DNA of 39,595 nt, from positions 1-39,595 of the forward strand of contig WHTW01000068.1 in the NCBI GenBank assembly GCA_009377525.1, in the 5' to 3' direction. Of the stretch, positions 1 to 8,188 are shown piece by piece; the first letter of the stretch is position 1; each line of letters opens with the position of its first letter. Origin of the DNA: Rhodospirillales bacterium. Lineage in GTDB: Bacteria > Pseudomonadota > Alphaproteobacteria > Reyranellales > Reyranellaceae. The position numbers and the translations under genes are program-made. The notes under the pieces were generated by a model. The model ran no database searches, was not told the origin of the DNA, and was given only the letters and a program-made list of their open reading frames with translations.

Positions 1-59
1 TCGTTTCGCGAGTTTTTTCGCACCGTAGAGGGGTGGTGCATGGGGGCTCGAGCCGATGC

Positions 60-140
60 TGGCGCCATTGCTTGTGTGGCCACGCACCGCCGCCACCGAC
101 GGTGCCGTAGTTCAGCTTGCCGGGGGTGTAGGCCGCACGA
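60..140 (-). pseudogene. possible remnant of a Bug/TctC-type solute receptor gene
   Basis: Read on the minus strand, this short stretch encodes TPGKLNYGTVGGGGA. That closely resembles the PGKLNYGS-G-G segment conserved in Bug/TctC periplasmic receptors of tripartite tricarboxylate transporters. The match stops abruptly on both sides, with no start codon and no further family motifs, so at most it is a decayed internal fragment. It rests on one motif only and could be chance. Confidence 0.3.
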
Positions 141-165
141 CTTGCACTCAATGACTGAAGTTCGA

Positions 166-215
166 TTGACATATGCCGCTCTGCGGCTATTATACGTGTA
201 ATGTCTATTATAATA
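166..215 (+). promoter_or_regulatory. sigma70-type promoter and operator-like repeats upstream of the Phd fusion gene
   Basis: TTGACA at 166-171 is followed 16 bases later by TATTAT at 188-193, a near-consensus promoter. The octamer CTATTATA occurs twice, at 187 and 205. A perfect palindrome TATTATAATA lies at 206-215, and a near-palindrome ATTATACGTGTAAT overlaps the -10 region. AT-rich repeats over the promoter are the usual layout where a Phd/YefM antitoxin represses its own gene. The site ends 13 bases before the ATG at 229. Confidence 0.6.
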
Positions 216-228
216 CGCAGAAAAACAC

Positions 229-1008
229 ATGATCAAAATAAATGCGGCCGAGTTTCAGCGAAAGCCCGGCGAGTACCAGCAGAGAGCCCAGCAGGAGCCA
301 GTCGAGATCACGCGACACGGCCGCCGCGATATCGTGCTGATGTCGGCTGATCACTATGACCAACTCACGACCTTCGGCGCTGCCAGGAGTGTCGGCCATT
401 TGATCAGCCTCGCGTTTAGCCACGCTATGGCAAAGCAGTCGGCGCTTCACTCCAAGTGGATCACGGCATCCGCCAAAGTTGGTGGAAGGTTGCCGCGCTC
501 ATTGCTGATGGCGTCGGTCCAATCACTCGGTCAGCAGGACATGCTCTTACGCTGCATGGAAGAGGAGTTCACGCCGACTTCCGGCGCTCAGGCGGACCCT
601 TTCGGCTTTCACCATCAGTCGAGGATGTCCGTTCAGTGGATAGCCGACGCGTACGAGATCGTGAGGTTGCTCGAAGAACGACAGATCTGGCCGATGTCGG
701 AAGAGTTTGAGTCACTCAGCAATGACCTACGATTGTTGAGGGCTCCGTTGATGCAACATGCGATCGCTACAACTTCGGAGCAGCGAGACGCCAACGTTCT
801 CATCGCGCTCGCAGCTACACCGGCGAGAGGCGATGACAAGGCAGAAGAGTATCTGCATTCGGATCCCCAAAGGGCGATGATTATGCCAAGCGGCGTGTCG
901 TCGCGGGGGTCTGTGATGTGGATGGTTGTCGACATCGGTACTGGCGACGACCGATGGATCGAAAGGCGACAGCTATCGGAACGGTTGCTCACTTTGTGGT
1001 CCTCCTAG
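229..1008 (+). CDS. Phd/YefM-like antitoxin N-terminus fused to an uncharacterised helical domain
   Basis: Residues 1-48 read as a Phd/YefM antitoxin DNA-binding fold: a MIKINAAEFQ start, EITRHGRRDIVLMS in the middle, then a YDQL helix. Family members are usually about 75-90 residues and end in a toxin-binding tail. Here the protein runs on to 259 residues. The remainder is mostly helical, with a DPQRA-IMP segment and a C-terminal MWMVVD...WIERR-LSERLLTLW block that I associate with uncharacterised alphaproteobacterial proteins of about 200 residues. There is no stop codon or frame change between the two parts. No toxin gene follows. The fusion may be a recombination product driven by the antitoxin's promoter, or a functional DNA-binding regulator. 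Confidence 0.65.
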   Translation: MIKINAAEFQRKPGEYQQRAQQEPVEITRHGRRDIVLMSADHYDQLTTFGAARSVGHLISLAFSHAMAKQSALHSKWITASAKVGGRLPRSLLMASVQSLGQQDMLLRCMEEEFTPTSGAQADPFGFHHQSRMSVQWIADAYEIVRLLEERQIWPMSEEFESLSNDLRLLRAPLMQHAIATTSEQRDANVLIALAATPARGDDKAEEYLHSDPQRAMIMPSGVSSRGSVMWMVVDIGTGDDRWIERRQLSERLLTLWSS

Positions 1009-1037
1009 CTGAACTTGGCGCCGCGGAGTCCAATTCG

Positions 1038-1646
1038 ATGTTCCCAGCTATAAGAATACTCAGTGGGTTCATTGTGGTAGCCGCTGCAGCGACCGCACAC
1101 TTCTGGATTGGCGCTGTAAGAGACCATGTCATTGAGCGTGCGATGAGACGACTTGGCTTCGCTCCGGATGCAATGCTGACAGTGGACTTCTTAGCCGTAT
1201 GGGGAGTGCCCTTTGCATTGGTCGGTTTCGCCGTTCTGATCTGGTGGCCGGAAGTCAAACAACGAGTAGCTCCGTTTTTGGAGCCGGAATACTTGCCACT
1301 GCCCGAGGCAGCGAAAATGCTGTACCAGCAAGGCGCGAATGAGTCGTTTGGCGTCACCGCTCGTGCAGTCGCAAATACCGATGACGAAATTTTGGCCTTC
1401 TGCGGAAAGACGATTGCCGAGAAGATGCCGCTCTACGGAGTGCGTCGTCTTGATGTTCTCGAGTTGATTCCTGAGACGACCGTGCGGGATGGATTTGTCC
1501 GTCGTGGTGCGAGCGCTCTTTCCTTGGTCGCGAGTCCCGACGACCCCAAATACACGCAGCTTGCAGTCAAGTCCGCGGATTTTCGTAGGCGGTTTCGGCG
1601 CTTCAGAGGAACAACCAAGGAATGGACCGATACGGTACCGGCCTGA
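1038..1646 (+). CDS. two-pass membrane protein of unknown function
   Basis: I chose the ATG at 1038 because GGAG at 1025-1028 sits nine bases upstream and the start falls after the preceding stop; an earlier in-frame ATG at 954 would overlap the upstream gene by 55 bases. The 202-residue product has hydrophobic segments at about residues 5-23 and 50-70, then a soluble C-terminal half rich in Arg/Lys near the end (FRRRFRRFRG). I do not recognise a family. The 29-base gap suggests co-transcription with the Phd fusion gene. Base composition is visibly less GC-rich than the genes from 1.77 kb onward, which suggests acquired DNA. Confidence 0.6.
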   Translation: MFPAIRILSGFIVVAAAATAHFWIGAVRDHVIERAMRRLGFAPDAMLTVDFLAVWGVPFALVGFAVLIWWPEVKQRVAPFLEPEYLPLPEAAKMLYQQGANESFGVTARAVANTDDEILAFCGKTIAEKMPLYGVRRLDVLELIPETTVRDGFVRRGASALSLVASPDDPKYTQLAVKSADFRRRFRRFRGTTKEWTDTVPA

Positions 1647-1773
1647 TCGCAAGTCCTGTCGAGAGGCAAGAAGTGCTGAATCGATCGTTCGAAAAGAAAA
1701 GGAAATCGTTGATTAGTTCTTGTCGTCCGACGCCGTCTTGCCGGCCGGCCCGGCAAGGGCAAGATTGGAGCCC

Positions 1774-3120
1774 ATGAGCTCCAAACGCCAACTGCGGCTC
1801 GGCGCCTTCATGCGCCCGGTCAGCATTCACACCGCCGCCTGGCGCTATCCCGGCGGCACGCCGGACGCCAACTTCAATCTCAAGGCGCTGATCCGCTACG
1901 CCCAGGCCCTGGAGCGCGGCAGGTTCGACGCCTTCTTCATGGCCGATCACCTGGCCGTGCTGAACATGCCGATGGAGGCCCTGAAGCGCAGCGCCACGGT
2001 GACCTCGTTCGATCCGCTGACGCTGCTGCCGGCGCTCGCCCAGCACACCCAGCACCTGGGCCTGATCGCCACGGCCTCGACCACCTTCGAGCCCGCCTAC
2101 ACCATCGCGCGGCGCTTCGCCTCGCTCGACCACATCTCCGAGGGCCGCGCCGGCTGGAATCTCGTCACGACCTCCAATCCCGATGCGGCGCTGAACTTCG
2201 GCATGGACGAGCAGATGGAGCATGCCGAGCGCTATGCCCGCGCCCGCGAGTTCTTCGACGTCGTCACCGGTCTCTGGGATTCATGGGCCGACGACGCCTT
2301 CATCCGCGACGTCGAGCAGGGCATCTACTTCGATCCCGACATGCTCCATGTCCTGAACCACAAGGGCAAGTACCTGAAGGTGCGCGGGCCGCTCAACATC
2401 GCCCGGCCGATCCAGGGCTGGCCGGTGATGGTGCAGGCCGGCGCCTCGGATGACGGCCGCCAGCTCGCCGCCGAGACCGCCGAGGTGGTGTTCGCCGCCG
2501 GCGGCCCGATCGAGGCCGGCCGCGCCTTCTATGCCGACGTGAAAGGCCGCGCAGCGAAGGTCGGCCGCAACCCCGATCACCTAAAGATCCTGCCCGGCGC
2601 CTTCACCATCATCGGCTCCTCGCTCGACGAGGCGAAGGAGAAGCGCGCCAGGCTCGACAGCCTGGTGAGCTATGAGAGCGGGATCGCGGCCCTCTCGATC
2701 GCCGTCGGCCAGGACGCGCGCAAGTTCGATCCCGACGGACCGCTGCCCGACATTCCCGAGACCAACCAGAGCAAGAGCGGCCGCGAGCGGGTGATTGCGC
2801 TCGCCAAGCGCGAGAACCTGACGGTGCGCCAGATCGCCGGTCGCCTGGGCGGCTACGGCGGCCTCGCCATGATGGGCACGCCCCGGATGATCGTCGATCA
2901 GATGGAAGAGTGGCTCACGACCGGCGCCTCCGACGGCTTCAACGTGATGTTCCCCTACCTGCCGGGTGGGCTCGACGACTTCGTCAATCTGGTCGTGCCC
3001 GAGCTGCAGCGCCGCGGCATCTTCCGCACCGAGTACGAGGGCAAGACCCTGCGCGAGAATCTCGGCCTGCCGCGGCCGGAGAACCGCTTCTTCTCGGCGA
3101 CGGCGAAGGCGGCGGAGTAG
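1774..3120 (+). CDS. FMN-dependent monooxygenase, NtaA/SnaA/DszA family
   Basis: A bacterial-luciferase-like flavin monooxygenase of 448 residues, the usual length for the nitrilotriacetate monooxygenase component A family. Visible hallmarks are the N-terminal LRLGAFMRPVSIHTAAWRYP strand, FDAFFMADH, the SEGRAGWNLVTTSNPDAALNFG block, GPLNIARPIQGWPVMVQAG and the C-terminal GG-DDFV--VVPELQRRGIFR. Family members use reduced FMN from a separate reductase to oxidise organosulfur or aminocarboxylate substrates; the substrate here cannot be read from sequence. The ATG at 1774 matches the family start; an in-frame extension to 1720 lacks family similarity. No flavin reductase gene is adjacent. Confidence 0.9.
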   Translation: MSSKRQLRLGAFMRPVSIHTAAWRYPGGTPDANFNLKALIRYAQALERGRFDAFFMADHLAVLNMPMEALKRSATVTSFDPLTLLPALAQHTQHLGLIATASTTFEPAYTIARRFASLDHISEGRAGWNLVTTSNPDAALNFGMDEQMEHAERYARAREFFDVVTGLWDSWADDAFIRDVEQGIYFDPDMLHVLNHKGKYLKVRGPLNIARPIQGWPVMVQAGASDDGRQLAAETAEVVFAAGGPIEAGRAFYADVKGRAAKVGRNPDHLKILPGAFTIIGSSLDEAKEKRARLDSLVSYESGIAALSIAVGQDARKFDPDGPLPDIPETNQSKSGRERVIALAKRENLTVRQIAGRLGGYGGLAMMGTPRMIVDQMEEWLTTGASDGFNVMFPYLPGGLDDFVNLVVPELQRRGIFRTEYEGKTLRENLGLPRPENRFFSATAKAAE

Positions 3121-3133
3121 GCGTTCTTCCGTA

Positions 3134-3160
3134 TTGCATTTGTATATACATTTGTGATAC
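3134..3160 (+). promoter_or_regulatory. promoter/operator of brnTA
   Basis: The AT-rich stretch just ahead of brnT holds TTGCAT at 3134-3139 and TGATAC at 3155-3160 as -35/-10 candidates (15-base spacer). The perfect palindrome TGTATATACA at 3141-3150 lies between them. BrnA-type antitoxins repress their own operons by binding palindromes in this position, so this is a plausible operator. The spacer is short and the -10 assignment is tentative. Confidence 0.4.
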
Positions 3161-3169
3161 AAAACGCCG

Positions 3170-3481
3170 ATGCCGGAGACCTTTGACGGCTTCGACTGGG
3201 ACGCTGGAAACCTGGGGAAGTGCCGGAAGCATGGCGTTCCGATCGCGGCCATAGAGGATTTGTTCGCCGGACCGGTCGCGATACTGCCTGATCCGCGGCA
3301 CTCCGTGCGGAAGAAGCGTTTGAAGGCGATTGGGTTTACGTCGGAAGGGCGGGCGGTGTTTCTGGTGTTCACCGAGCGACGGCGCGGTGGCCGCCGTTTG
3401 ATTCGGCCGATCAGCGCTCGCTACATGCATGCGAAGGAGATCCGGGCCTATGAAAAAGCGATTGCCGACGCTGAAGAGTGA
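3170..3481 (+). CDS. brnT: BrnT-family ribonuclease toxin
   Basis: 103 residues, the normal length for BrnT. It shows the family's N-terminal FDGFDWDAGNLGKCRKHGV segment, the central RKKRLKAIGF-SEGR-VFLVFTER strands and the C-terminal RPISARYMHAKEIRAYEKA helix. BrnT proteins adopt a RelE-like fold and arrest growth by cleaving RNA until neutralised by BrnA. Toxin-first order is usual for brnTA. The antitoxin start codon lies inside the last 32 bases of this gene, indicating translational coupling. No clear Shine-Dalgarno precedes the ATG, so the transcript leader is probably short. Confidence 0.88.
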   Translation: MPETFDGFDWDAGNLGKCRKHGVPIAAIEDLFAGPVAILPDPRHSVRKKRLKAIGFTSEGRAVFLVFTERRRGGRRLIRPISARYMHAKEIRAYEKAIADAEE

Positions 3482-3704
3482 TCGCGCCGCCGAAGCCTTC
3501 GTCGCCGAGGCGGATCTGTCGACCTATGATCTTTCCGGGCTGAGATTGGTGCGCTACGAATTGAAGCCGAAGAACCGGGCAATCAGCGTTCGACTACCCG
3601 ATGAATTGCTGAGGGCCGTGCGCTCGCAAGCGAAGAAGGCCGGAGTCCCCTATCAGCGGTTCATTCGCATAGCCCTGGAACGAGCGGTGCGGGACAAGCG
3701 CTGA
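3450..3704 (+). CDS. brnA: BrnA-family ribbon-helix-helix antitoxin
   Basis: 84 residues from the ATG at 3450, which has GAAGGAGA at 3433-3440 as a good ribosome-binding site; an upstream in-frame start at 3429 lacks one. The C-terminal half (ISVRLPDELL-AVRSQAKKAGV-YQRFIRIALERAV) is a CopG/ribbon-helix-helix dimerisation and DNA-binding unit. The N-terminal FVAEADLSTYDLSG segment is where BrnA proteins contact BrnT. It neutralises the toxin and represses the operon. The pair sits between a monooxygenase and an acetyltransferase, with no mobile element nearby. Confidence 0.87.
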   Translation: MKKRLPTLKSDRAAEAFVAEADLSTYDLSGLRLVRYELKPKNRAISVRLPDELLRAVRSQAKKAGVPYQRFIRIALERAVRDKR

Positions 3705-3716
3705 CAGTGGAGAAAC

Positions 3717-4562
3717 ATGTCGAAATTCGAGATCGCGGTCGGTAGTGCCGACGACGTGCAGCGCATGGCCCGCTGGGCCGGCGACGAGGGCTGGAACCCG
3801 GGCAACACCGACGCCTACGCCTTCTTTGCCGCCGATCCCGCCGGCTTCCTGGTCGGCCGCCTCGACGGCGAGCCGGTCACCTGCATCTCGGTCGTGAAGT
3901 ACGGCCAGGGCTTCGGCTTCCTGGGTTTCTACATCGCCCGGCCGGTCGCGCGCGGCAAAGGCTACGGCATCCAGACCTGGCAGGCCGGCATGGCGCGGTT
4001 GGCCGGCCGCAATGTCGGGCTCGACGGCGTGCCGGCCCAGCAGCCGAACTATCGCAGGTCGGGTTTCCGGTTGGCCTGGAACAACATCCGCTACGAAGGC
4101 CCGCCGCCCGTCGGCAAGCCGCCAGCCGGCGTCAGCCTGATCGATGCGCAGAGCGTGCCGTTCGACCGGCTCGCCGCCTTCGACCGCCGTTTCTTCTCCG
4201 AGGCCCGCGACAGTTTCCTGGCCGCCTGGATCACGCTGCCCGAGCGTGCGGCCATGGTCGCCCTGCGCGACGGCAAGCTTGCGGGTTTTGCCGTCATGCG
4301 TTCGTGCCGGACAACGTCGCGCGTCGGGCCGCTGTTTGCCGAGTCGTCCGACATCGCGGCGGCGCTGGTCTCGGCGCTGGCGGCGAAGATGGGCGCCAAG
4401 GCGGTGGCGATCGACGTGCCGGACATCAACAAGCCTGGCGTCGCGCTGGTCGAGGCGGCCGGCATGAAGCCATCCTTCGAGACCGCGCGCATGTATACCG
4501 GCGCCAATCCCGAGGTCGACCATGCCGGCCTGTTCGGCGTGACCAGCTTCGAGCTGGGCTGA
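3717..4562 (+). CDS. GNAT-family N-acetyltransferase with a second C-terminal domain
   Basis: 281 residues. The N-terminal half has a GNAT core: substrate strands to about residue 75, then the acetyl-CoA pyrophosphate-binding VARGKGYG motif at 77-84, and the LDGVPAQQPNYRRSGF segment typical of motif B. The C-terminal half (after about residue 150) resembles the partial GNAT-like domain of YitH-type two-domain acetyltransferases and ends in GMKPSFETARMYTG. The substrate is unknown. TGGAGAA at 3708-3714 gives a good ribosome-binding site. It begins 12 bases after brnA, so it may be read from the same transcript, but a functional link is not implied. Confidence 0.85.
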   Translation: MSKFEIAVGSADDVQRMARWAGDEGWNPGNTDAYAFFAADPAGFLVGRLDGEPVTCISVVKYGQGFGFLGFYIARPVARGKGYGIQTWQAGMARLAGRNVGLDGVPAQQPNYRRSGFRLAWNNIRYEGPPPVGKPPAGVSLIDAQSVPFDRLAAFDRRFFSEARDSFLAAWITLPERAAMVALRDGKLAGFAVMRSCRTTSRVGPLFAESSDIAAALVSALAAKMGAKAVAIDVPDINKPGVALVEAAGMKPSFETARMYTGANPEVDHAGLFGVTSFELG

Positions 4563-4565
4563 TCC

Positions 4566-5447
4566 TCAGCGTTCCCGTCCCGGCACCAGGGCGAGCCACA
4601 GCGCCACGACGGTGGAGCCGATGGCGACGGTCTGCAGCGCCGACAGCGGTTCGTCGAGCAGCAGCACGCCGCTCACGATGGCCACGATCGGGATGGCGAT
4701 CGACGAGAGCGCCGCGACCTGCGCCGGCAGAAGCTTCACCAGGGCGAACCAGGTGGCGGTTCCCAGCGCCATGGGAATGGCGCCGGTGTAGATCGTGGCG
4801 ATGAGCGCCTTGGCCGACGGCCAGTGGTCGGGAATGCCGTCGATCACCAGCGCGCCCAGCAGGATCGGCGGCAGGCTGATGACGATCTGCCAGAAGGTGA
4901 GCGACAGGCCCATGCCGGGCCACGCCGTGCGCTTGACGATGAAGGTGCCGACCGCCCAGCAGAAGCCCGCGAACAGCCCCCAGAACAGGCCGGCCGGCGC
5001 CGTCTCGTAGCTCCTGAAGTTGGGCAGCATCAGCGCCAGCACCGCCACCGCGCCGATCGCGATGGCGGTCAGCAACCGGCCGGTCAGGCGCTGGCCGAAG
5101 ACCGCGAAGCCCAGCAGCGCCACCCACAAGGGCATGGTGTAGGCGAGCACCGAAGCGTGGCCCGACGGGATGTAGAGCACGGCGAGCGACGTCGCGATGT
5201 TCCACACGAGGATGTTCATCGCCGAAGCCGCGACCAGGTTGGGCCATTTGCCCTTGGGAACGGCGAAGCTGTCGCGACGCACCACCAGGATGGCCGTCAG
5301 CACGACAAAGGCGGTGACCATGGTGATGCTGCGGAAGGTGAGCACCGGCAGCTCGTCGAGCGCGATCTTGAACAGGGGCCAGTTGGTGCCCCAAACGGCG
5401 GTGAGCAGGGCCAGCAGCGCCAGCACCTTGGGCGAGACGCGGTCCAC
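4566..5447 (-). CDS. DMT-superfamily transporter, EamA domain
   Basis: An inner-membrane permease with about ten hydrophobic segments arranged as two EamA repeats; the first begins LLTAVWGTNWPLFKIAL and the second GLFWGLFAGFCWAVGTFIV. Such proteins export amino acids or other metabolites by proton antiport; the substrate cannot be inferred. I propose a GTG start at 5447, just after the upstream DUF4864 gene ends (stop at 5459). An in-frame ATG at 5510 would give a 21-residue extension overlapping that gene and lacks family similarity. It converges on the GNAT gene with three bases between the stops. Confidence 0.85.
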   Translation of the reverse strand: MDRVSPKVLALLALLTAVWGTNWPLFKIALDELPVLTFRSITMVTAFVVLTAILVVRRDSFAVPKGKWPNLVAASAMNILVWNIATSLAVLYIPSGHASVLAYTMPLWVALLGFAVFGQRLTGRLLTAIAIGAVAVLALMLPNFRSYETAPAGLFWGLFAGFCWAVGTFIVKRTAWPGMGLSLTFWQIVISLPPILLGALVIDGIPDHWPSAKALIATIYTGAIPMALGTATWFALVKLLPAQVAALSSIAIPIVAIVSGVLLLDEPLSALQTVAIGSTVVALWLALVPGRER

Positions 5448-5458
5448 GACTTTTTGGA

Positions 5459-5917
5459 TCAGGCCTGGTGTTCGTCCGGCGCCTGCAGGAAGCAGCCGTC
5501 GATGCGCCACGTGCCGTCGGGCAGCCGCACCATCGGATAGAAGGCGGTCACCGGCCGCCCGTCGGGCCCGACGACGTGGACCTTCTGCGTGACCTGGCCG
5601 TGCAGGGTCACGATCTCGCCGAAGTCGAACACGCGCGGACGGTAGACCGGCTGATAGCCCTGCCGGACCATGTCCATGAAGATCTCGGATGTGCCGAACA
5701 TGCCGCGGATGGAGGGCGAGGCGTAGCCGAAGGCGCCCTCGCCGTCGTCGCGGCGGAAGGCGTCGACCTGGTTCCGGATGACGTCGCGGATGGCCGAGCG
5801 GTCGGCCGCCGACAGGTCCTGCGCAAGAACGGGCGCGGCCAGGCCAAGGACCAGCCCGACCAGAGCGAAAAGGGAAAAGGCCGTCGCCGGCTTGGTGGCG
5901 AGCATCGCCCGGTGCAT
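5459..5917 (-). CDS. DUF4864 secreted protein
   Basis: 152 residues with an N-terminal signal peptide (TAFSLFALVGLVLGLAAPVLAQ, cleavage near residue 33). A DUF4864 domain follows: IRDVIRNQVDAFRRDDGEGAFGYASPSIRGMFGTSEIFMDMVRQGYQPVYRP and the closing PDGTWRIDGC. The fold is expected to be NTF2-like and periplasmic, and no activity is established for the family. Two start candidates (5917 and 5905) differ by four residues. It is probably co-transcribed with the downstream DMT transporter gene, given the 11-base gap. Confidence 0.85.
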   Translation of the reverse strand: MHRAMLATKPATAFSLFALVGLVLGLAAPVLAQDLSAADRSAIRDVIRNQVDAFRRDDGEGAFGYASPSIRGMFGTSEIFMDMVRQGYQPVYRPRVFDFGEIVTLHGQVTQKVHVVGPDGRPVTAFYPMVRLPDGTWRIDGCFLQAPDEHQA

Positions 5918-6132
5918 CCCGAAATCAGAGGGCGGTCATGCTACTGGAAAGGCCGGAAGAGGTCCAAGACGCCGATTTCCGAGCCGCGAGAAAGGCTTGG
6001 CGGATATCGGCGGCCTCCGGCAGGCTCCCGCGCGGCGGCCTGTCGCGGCCGTCTCTTGGCTTGCATCCGCGGGCCGCTTTCACTAGGGTGCGCCCCTCTT
6101 CGCCGGACCCCTCGACGAGGCCGTCCGGCCAT

Positions 6133-6209
6133 GCGCCCGTAGCTCAACTGGATAGAGCATCTGACTACGGATCAGAAGGTTAGGAGTTCGAATCTCTTCG
6201 GGCGCGCCA
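6133..6209 (+). tRNA. tRNA-Arg (anticodon ACG)
   Basis: A complete cloverleaf of 77 bases. The acceptor stem GCGCCCG pairs fully with CGGGCGC, the anticodon stem TCTGA/TCAGA flanks loop CTACGGA with anticodon ACG, and the T arm is AGGAG-TTCGAAT-CTCTT. The discriminator base is G and the CCA tail is encoded (6207-6209). ACG is normally deaminated to ICG by TadA, so this tRNA reads CGU, CGC and CGA. The 230 bases downstream hold no gene I can support. No integrase lies beside it, so there is no sign it has served as an attachment site here. Confidence 0.97.
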
Positions 6210-6441
6210 AACTCCACCAAATCTACGATTTCCTGCAATCCGCTACGCCGGACCACGCCGGAAGAAATCCGATGTCGTAAGACGGGCGGCGTTTGGCGGC
6301 CTTCGGCGTTCGCATCAATGAATTGCTCGGCGGCGGTCAATGCCGGGACGGCAGAGCGCCAATACATCGGCCGCGAGCCACAAGAAAGACCGGTGTTGGG
6401 CGGATGGGCATCGCGGCTGGAACTCCGGAAACTCGATCCGA

Positions 6442-7149
6442 TCAGCGTCCGCCAGCAGCGGGCTCGGCCATTACGGCCCTCGCAAATCCCGGCTCAGAAA
6501 ATGCGATGGTGCCATCGGGCAGCCCCAGGATGCGGTCGATGGCAATGCCCTGCTGGCGCAATCGCTCGTCCAGCGCGGCCGCCGCTTCGTTGGCGCGGGG
6601 CGTCCCGGACGCTTCGATGGCATGTGCTACGACGTCATGAGTCGATGCGCCCAAGTGCATGACAATTTCCGCAGTAGTGGCTGGATCGTCGATGCGGAAC
6701 CGGCCCTCTTCTTTTCCTTGCGTCAGGATAGCGGCGAAGAGCGGCAGCATGACCTTGCTCACCGCGCGATTAAGACGGTGGTAGAGCACGATGTTCTCGG
6801 CCCTGAACACGACATCAAAAGTGGCGCGGATTGCGGCAGCATCCTCGACTTTGAACCGGCGTGCCTGGGACAGCACGGCATTCATGCGCGTCACGGCGTC
6901 CAGACCGTCTTCCTCGAGGATCGGCTGAAGGCGGTCGGCGGTCTCAGCCGCCAGCCGCTCGCCTAGCGCTTCGAGCAGGTCATCCTTCGCCGTGAAGTGA
7001 TGGTAGAAGCCACCCTTGGAAACACCCGCCCCTTCCATGATGTCGGCGACCGTGGTCGCCTCATAGCCCTTGCTGAAGAACAGCGCCTGCGCGCTGTCGA
7101 GCAGTTCATTGCGCCGAACATCAGGCGACTTCTTCACCCATCCGGCCAT
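6442..7149 (-). CDS. TetR/AcrR-family repressor
   Basis: About 235 residues. The N-terminal helix-turn-helix is clear: LLDSAQALFFSKGYEATTVADIM, then GAGVSKGGFYHHFTAKDDLLEAL. The ligand-binding C-terminal domain is not family-specific. The start is ATG at 7149 or GTG at 7152, both served by AAAGGAAG just upstream. The gene is divergent from an ABC export operon, and a perfect 17-base palindrome lies between them, so it very likely represses both its own gene and the exporter until a toxic ligand binds. Confidence 0.92.
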   Translation of the reverse strand: MAGWVKKSPDVRRNELLDSAQALFFSKGYEATTVADIMEGAGVSKGGFYHHFTAKDDLLEALGERLAAETADRLQPILEEDGLDAVTRMNAVLSQARRFKVEDAAAIRATFDVVFRAENIVLYHRLNRAVSKVMLPLFAAILTQGKEEGRFRIDDPATTAEIVMHLGASTHDVVAHAIEASGTPRANEAAAALDERLRQQGIAIDRILGLPDGTIAFSEPGFARAVMAEPAAGGR

Positions 7150-7171
7150 CACGCCGACTTCCTTTCACTTG

Positions 7172-7188
7172 AAACCGACCGTCGGTTT
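7172..7188. promoter_or_regulatory. TetR operator palindrome
   Basis: AAACCGACCGTCGGTTT is a perfect inverted repeat with 8-base arms around one central base. It lies in the 112-base gap between the TetR gene (minus, start 7149) and the ABC ATPase gene (plus, start 7262). Size, symmetry and position match known TetR-family operators. TATACA immediately downstream may be part of a -10 element for the exporter operon, so repressor binding would block transcription. Confidence 0.75.
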
Positions 7189-7261
7189 GAGATATACAAC
7201 CTCGATAGCCACAACGCAACGCTAGATGGCGGGCGTTGCCTGAACCAAATGAGGACGCCGC

Positions 7262-8188
7262 ATGGCTGTCGAACAATCCGTCATTTCCCACAGGTCGTCG
7301 CCGTCCGATGTAGGACATGCCATCAGGGTCGAGAATCTCACCTTCCGTTATCCAGGCCAGATCAAGCCGGCTGTCCAAGGGGTGAGCTTTTCGGTCGCAC
7401 GCGGAGAGATTTTCGGCCTGCTTGGACCCTCTGGCGCTGGCAAGAGCACCTTGCAGAAGGTGCTGACCCGCCAACAGCGGCGTTTCGAGGGCTTCGTCCA
7501 AGTCCTCGGCAAGCCGCTTGCAGACAGGGCGCAGGACTATTTCGAGACGATTGGCGTCGGCTTCGAGCTACCCAACCACTACGTCAAGTTCACCGCCATC
7601 GAGAACCTTAGGTTCTTTGCATCGCTCTACAGGCGCAGGAGCCGCGATCCGCTGGAGCTATTGGCACTGGTTGGGCTGCGGGACGTCGCGCACAAGAAGG
7701 TGGAGACCTTCTCCAAGGGCATGCGCATGCGGCTCAACTTCGTGCGAGCAATCCAGCACGACCCCGAGATCCTGTTCCTCGACGAGCCGACTGCCGGCCT
7801 CGATCCTGTGAACGCCAGCACGATCAAACGAGTGATCGCGGACCTCCGCCGTGCCGGCAAGACCGTCGTGCTGACCACGCACAACATGAACGATGTCGAC
7901 CAGCTTTGCGATCGGGTTTCTTTCATGGTCGCCGGACGGTTCGCGGCACTCGATGCGCCCGAGACGCTCAAGGCGAAATACGGTCGGCGCACCATCCGGA
8001 TCACGCATGGCGACGACAGGATCGAGACCGACGAATTCCCGCTGGACGGGCTGGCCGATAATTCGCAATTCCACTCGATCCTCAAGGCAGGCGCCGTGCG
8101 CACGCTGCACAGTCAGGAAGCGAGCCTCGACCAGGTGTTCAGCGATATCACCGGCACCTCGCTCGACCTTGCGGAGGAAGCAGCATGA
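7262..8188 (+). CDS. ABC-2 type exporter, ATP-binding subunit
   Basis: 308 residues with Walker A GPSGAGKST at 55-63, a variant signature FSKGMRMRL near 150, Walker B ILFLDEPTAGLDP and the H-loop TTHNM. The C-terminal extension after the nucleotide-binding domain is typical of drug/antibiotic-exporting ABC-2 ATPases. It powers the two permeases encoded directly downstream. The order ATPase, permease, permease resembles the mycobacterial Rv2688c-Rv2686c fluoroquinolone exporter; that parallel is inference. The stop overlaps the next start (ATGA at 8185), showing tight coupling. Confidence 0.93.
   Translation: MAVEQSVISHRSSPSDVGHAIRVENLTFRYPGQIKPAVQGVSFSVARGEIFGLLGPSGAGKSTLQKVLTRQQRRFEGFVQVLGKPLADRAQDYFETIGVGFELPNHYVKFTAIENLRFFASLYRRRSRDPLELLALVGLRDVAHKKVETFSKGMRMRLNFVRAIQHDPEILFLDEPTAGLDPVNASTIKRVIADLRRAGKTVVLTTHNMNDVDQLCDRVSFMVAGRFAALDAPETLKAKYGRRTIRITHGDDRIETDEFPLDGLADNSQFHSILKAGAVRTLHSQEASLDQVFSDITGTSLDLAEEAA

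Noticed and set aside
6133..6209. tRNA-Arg as an integration site
   Set aside because: No integrase gene, no partial duplication of the tRNA 3' end and no composition change were seen in the flanks.
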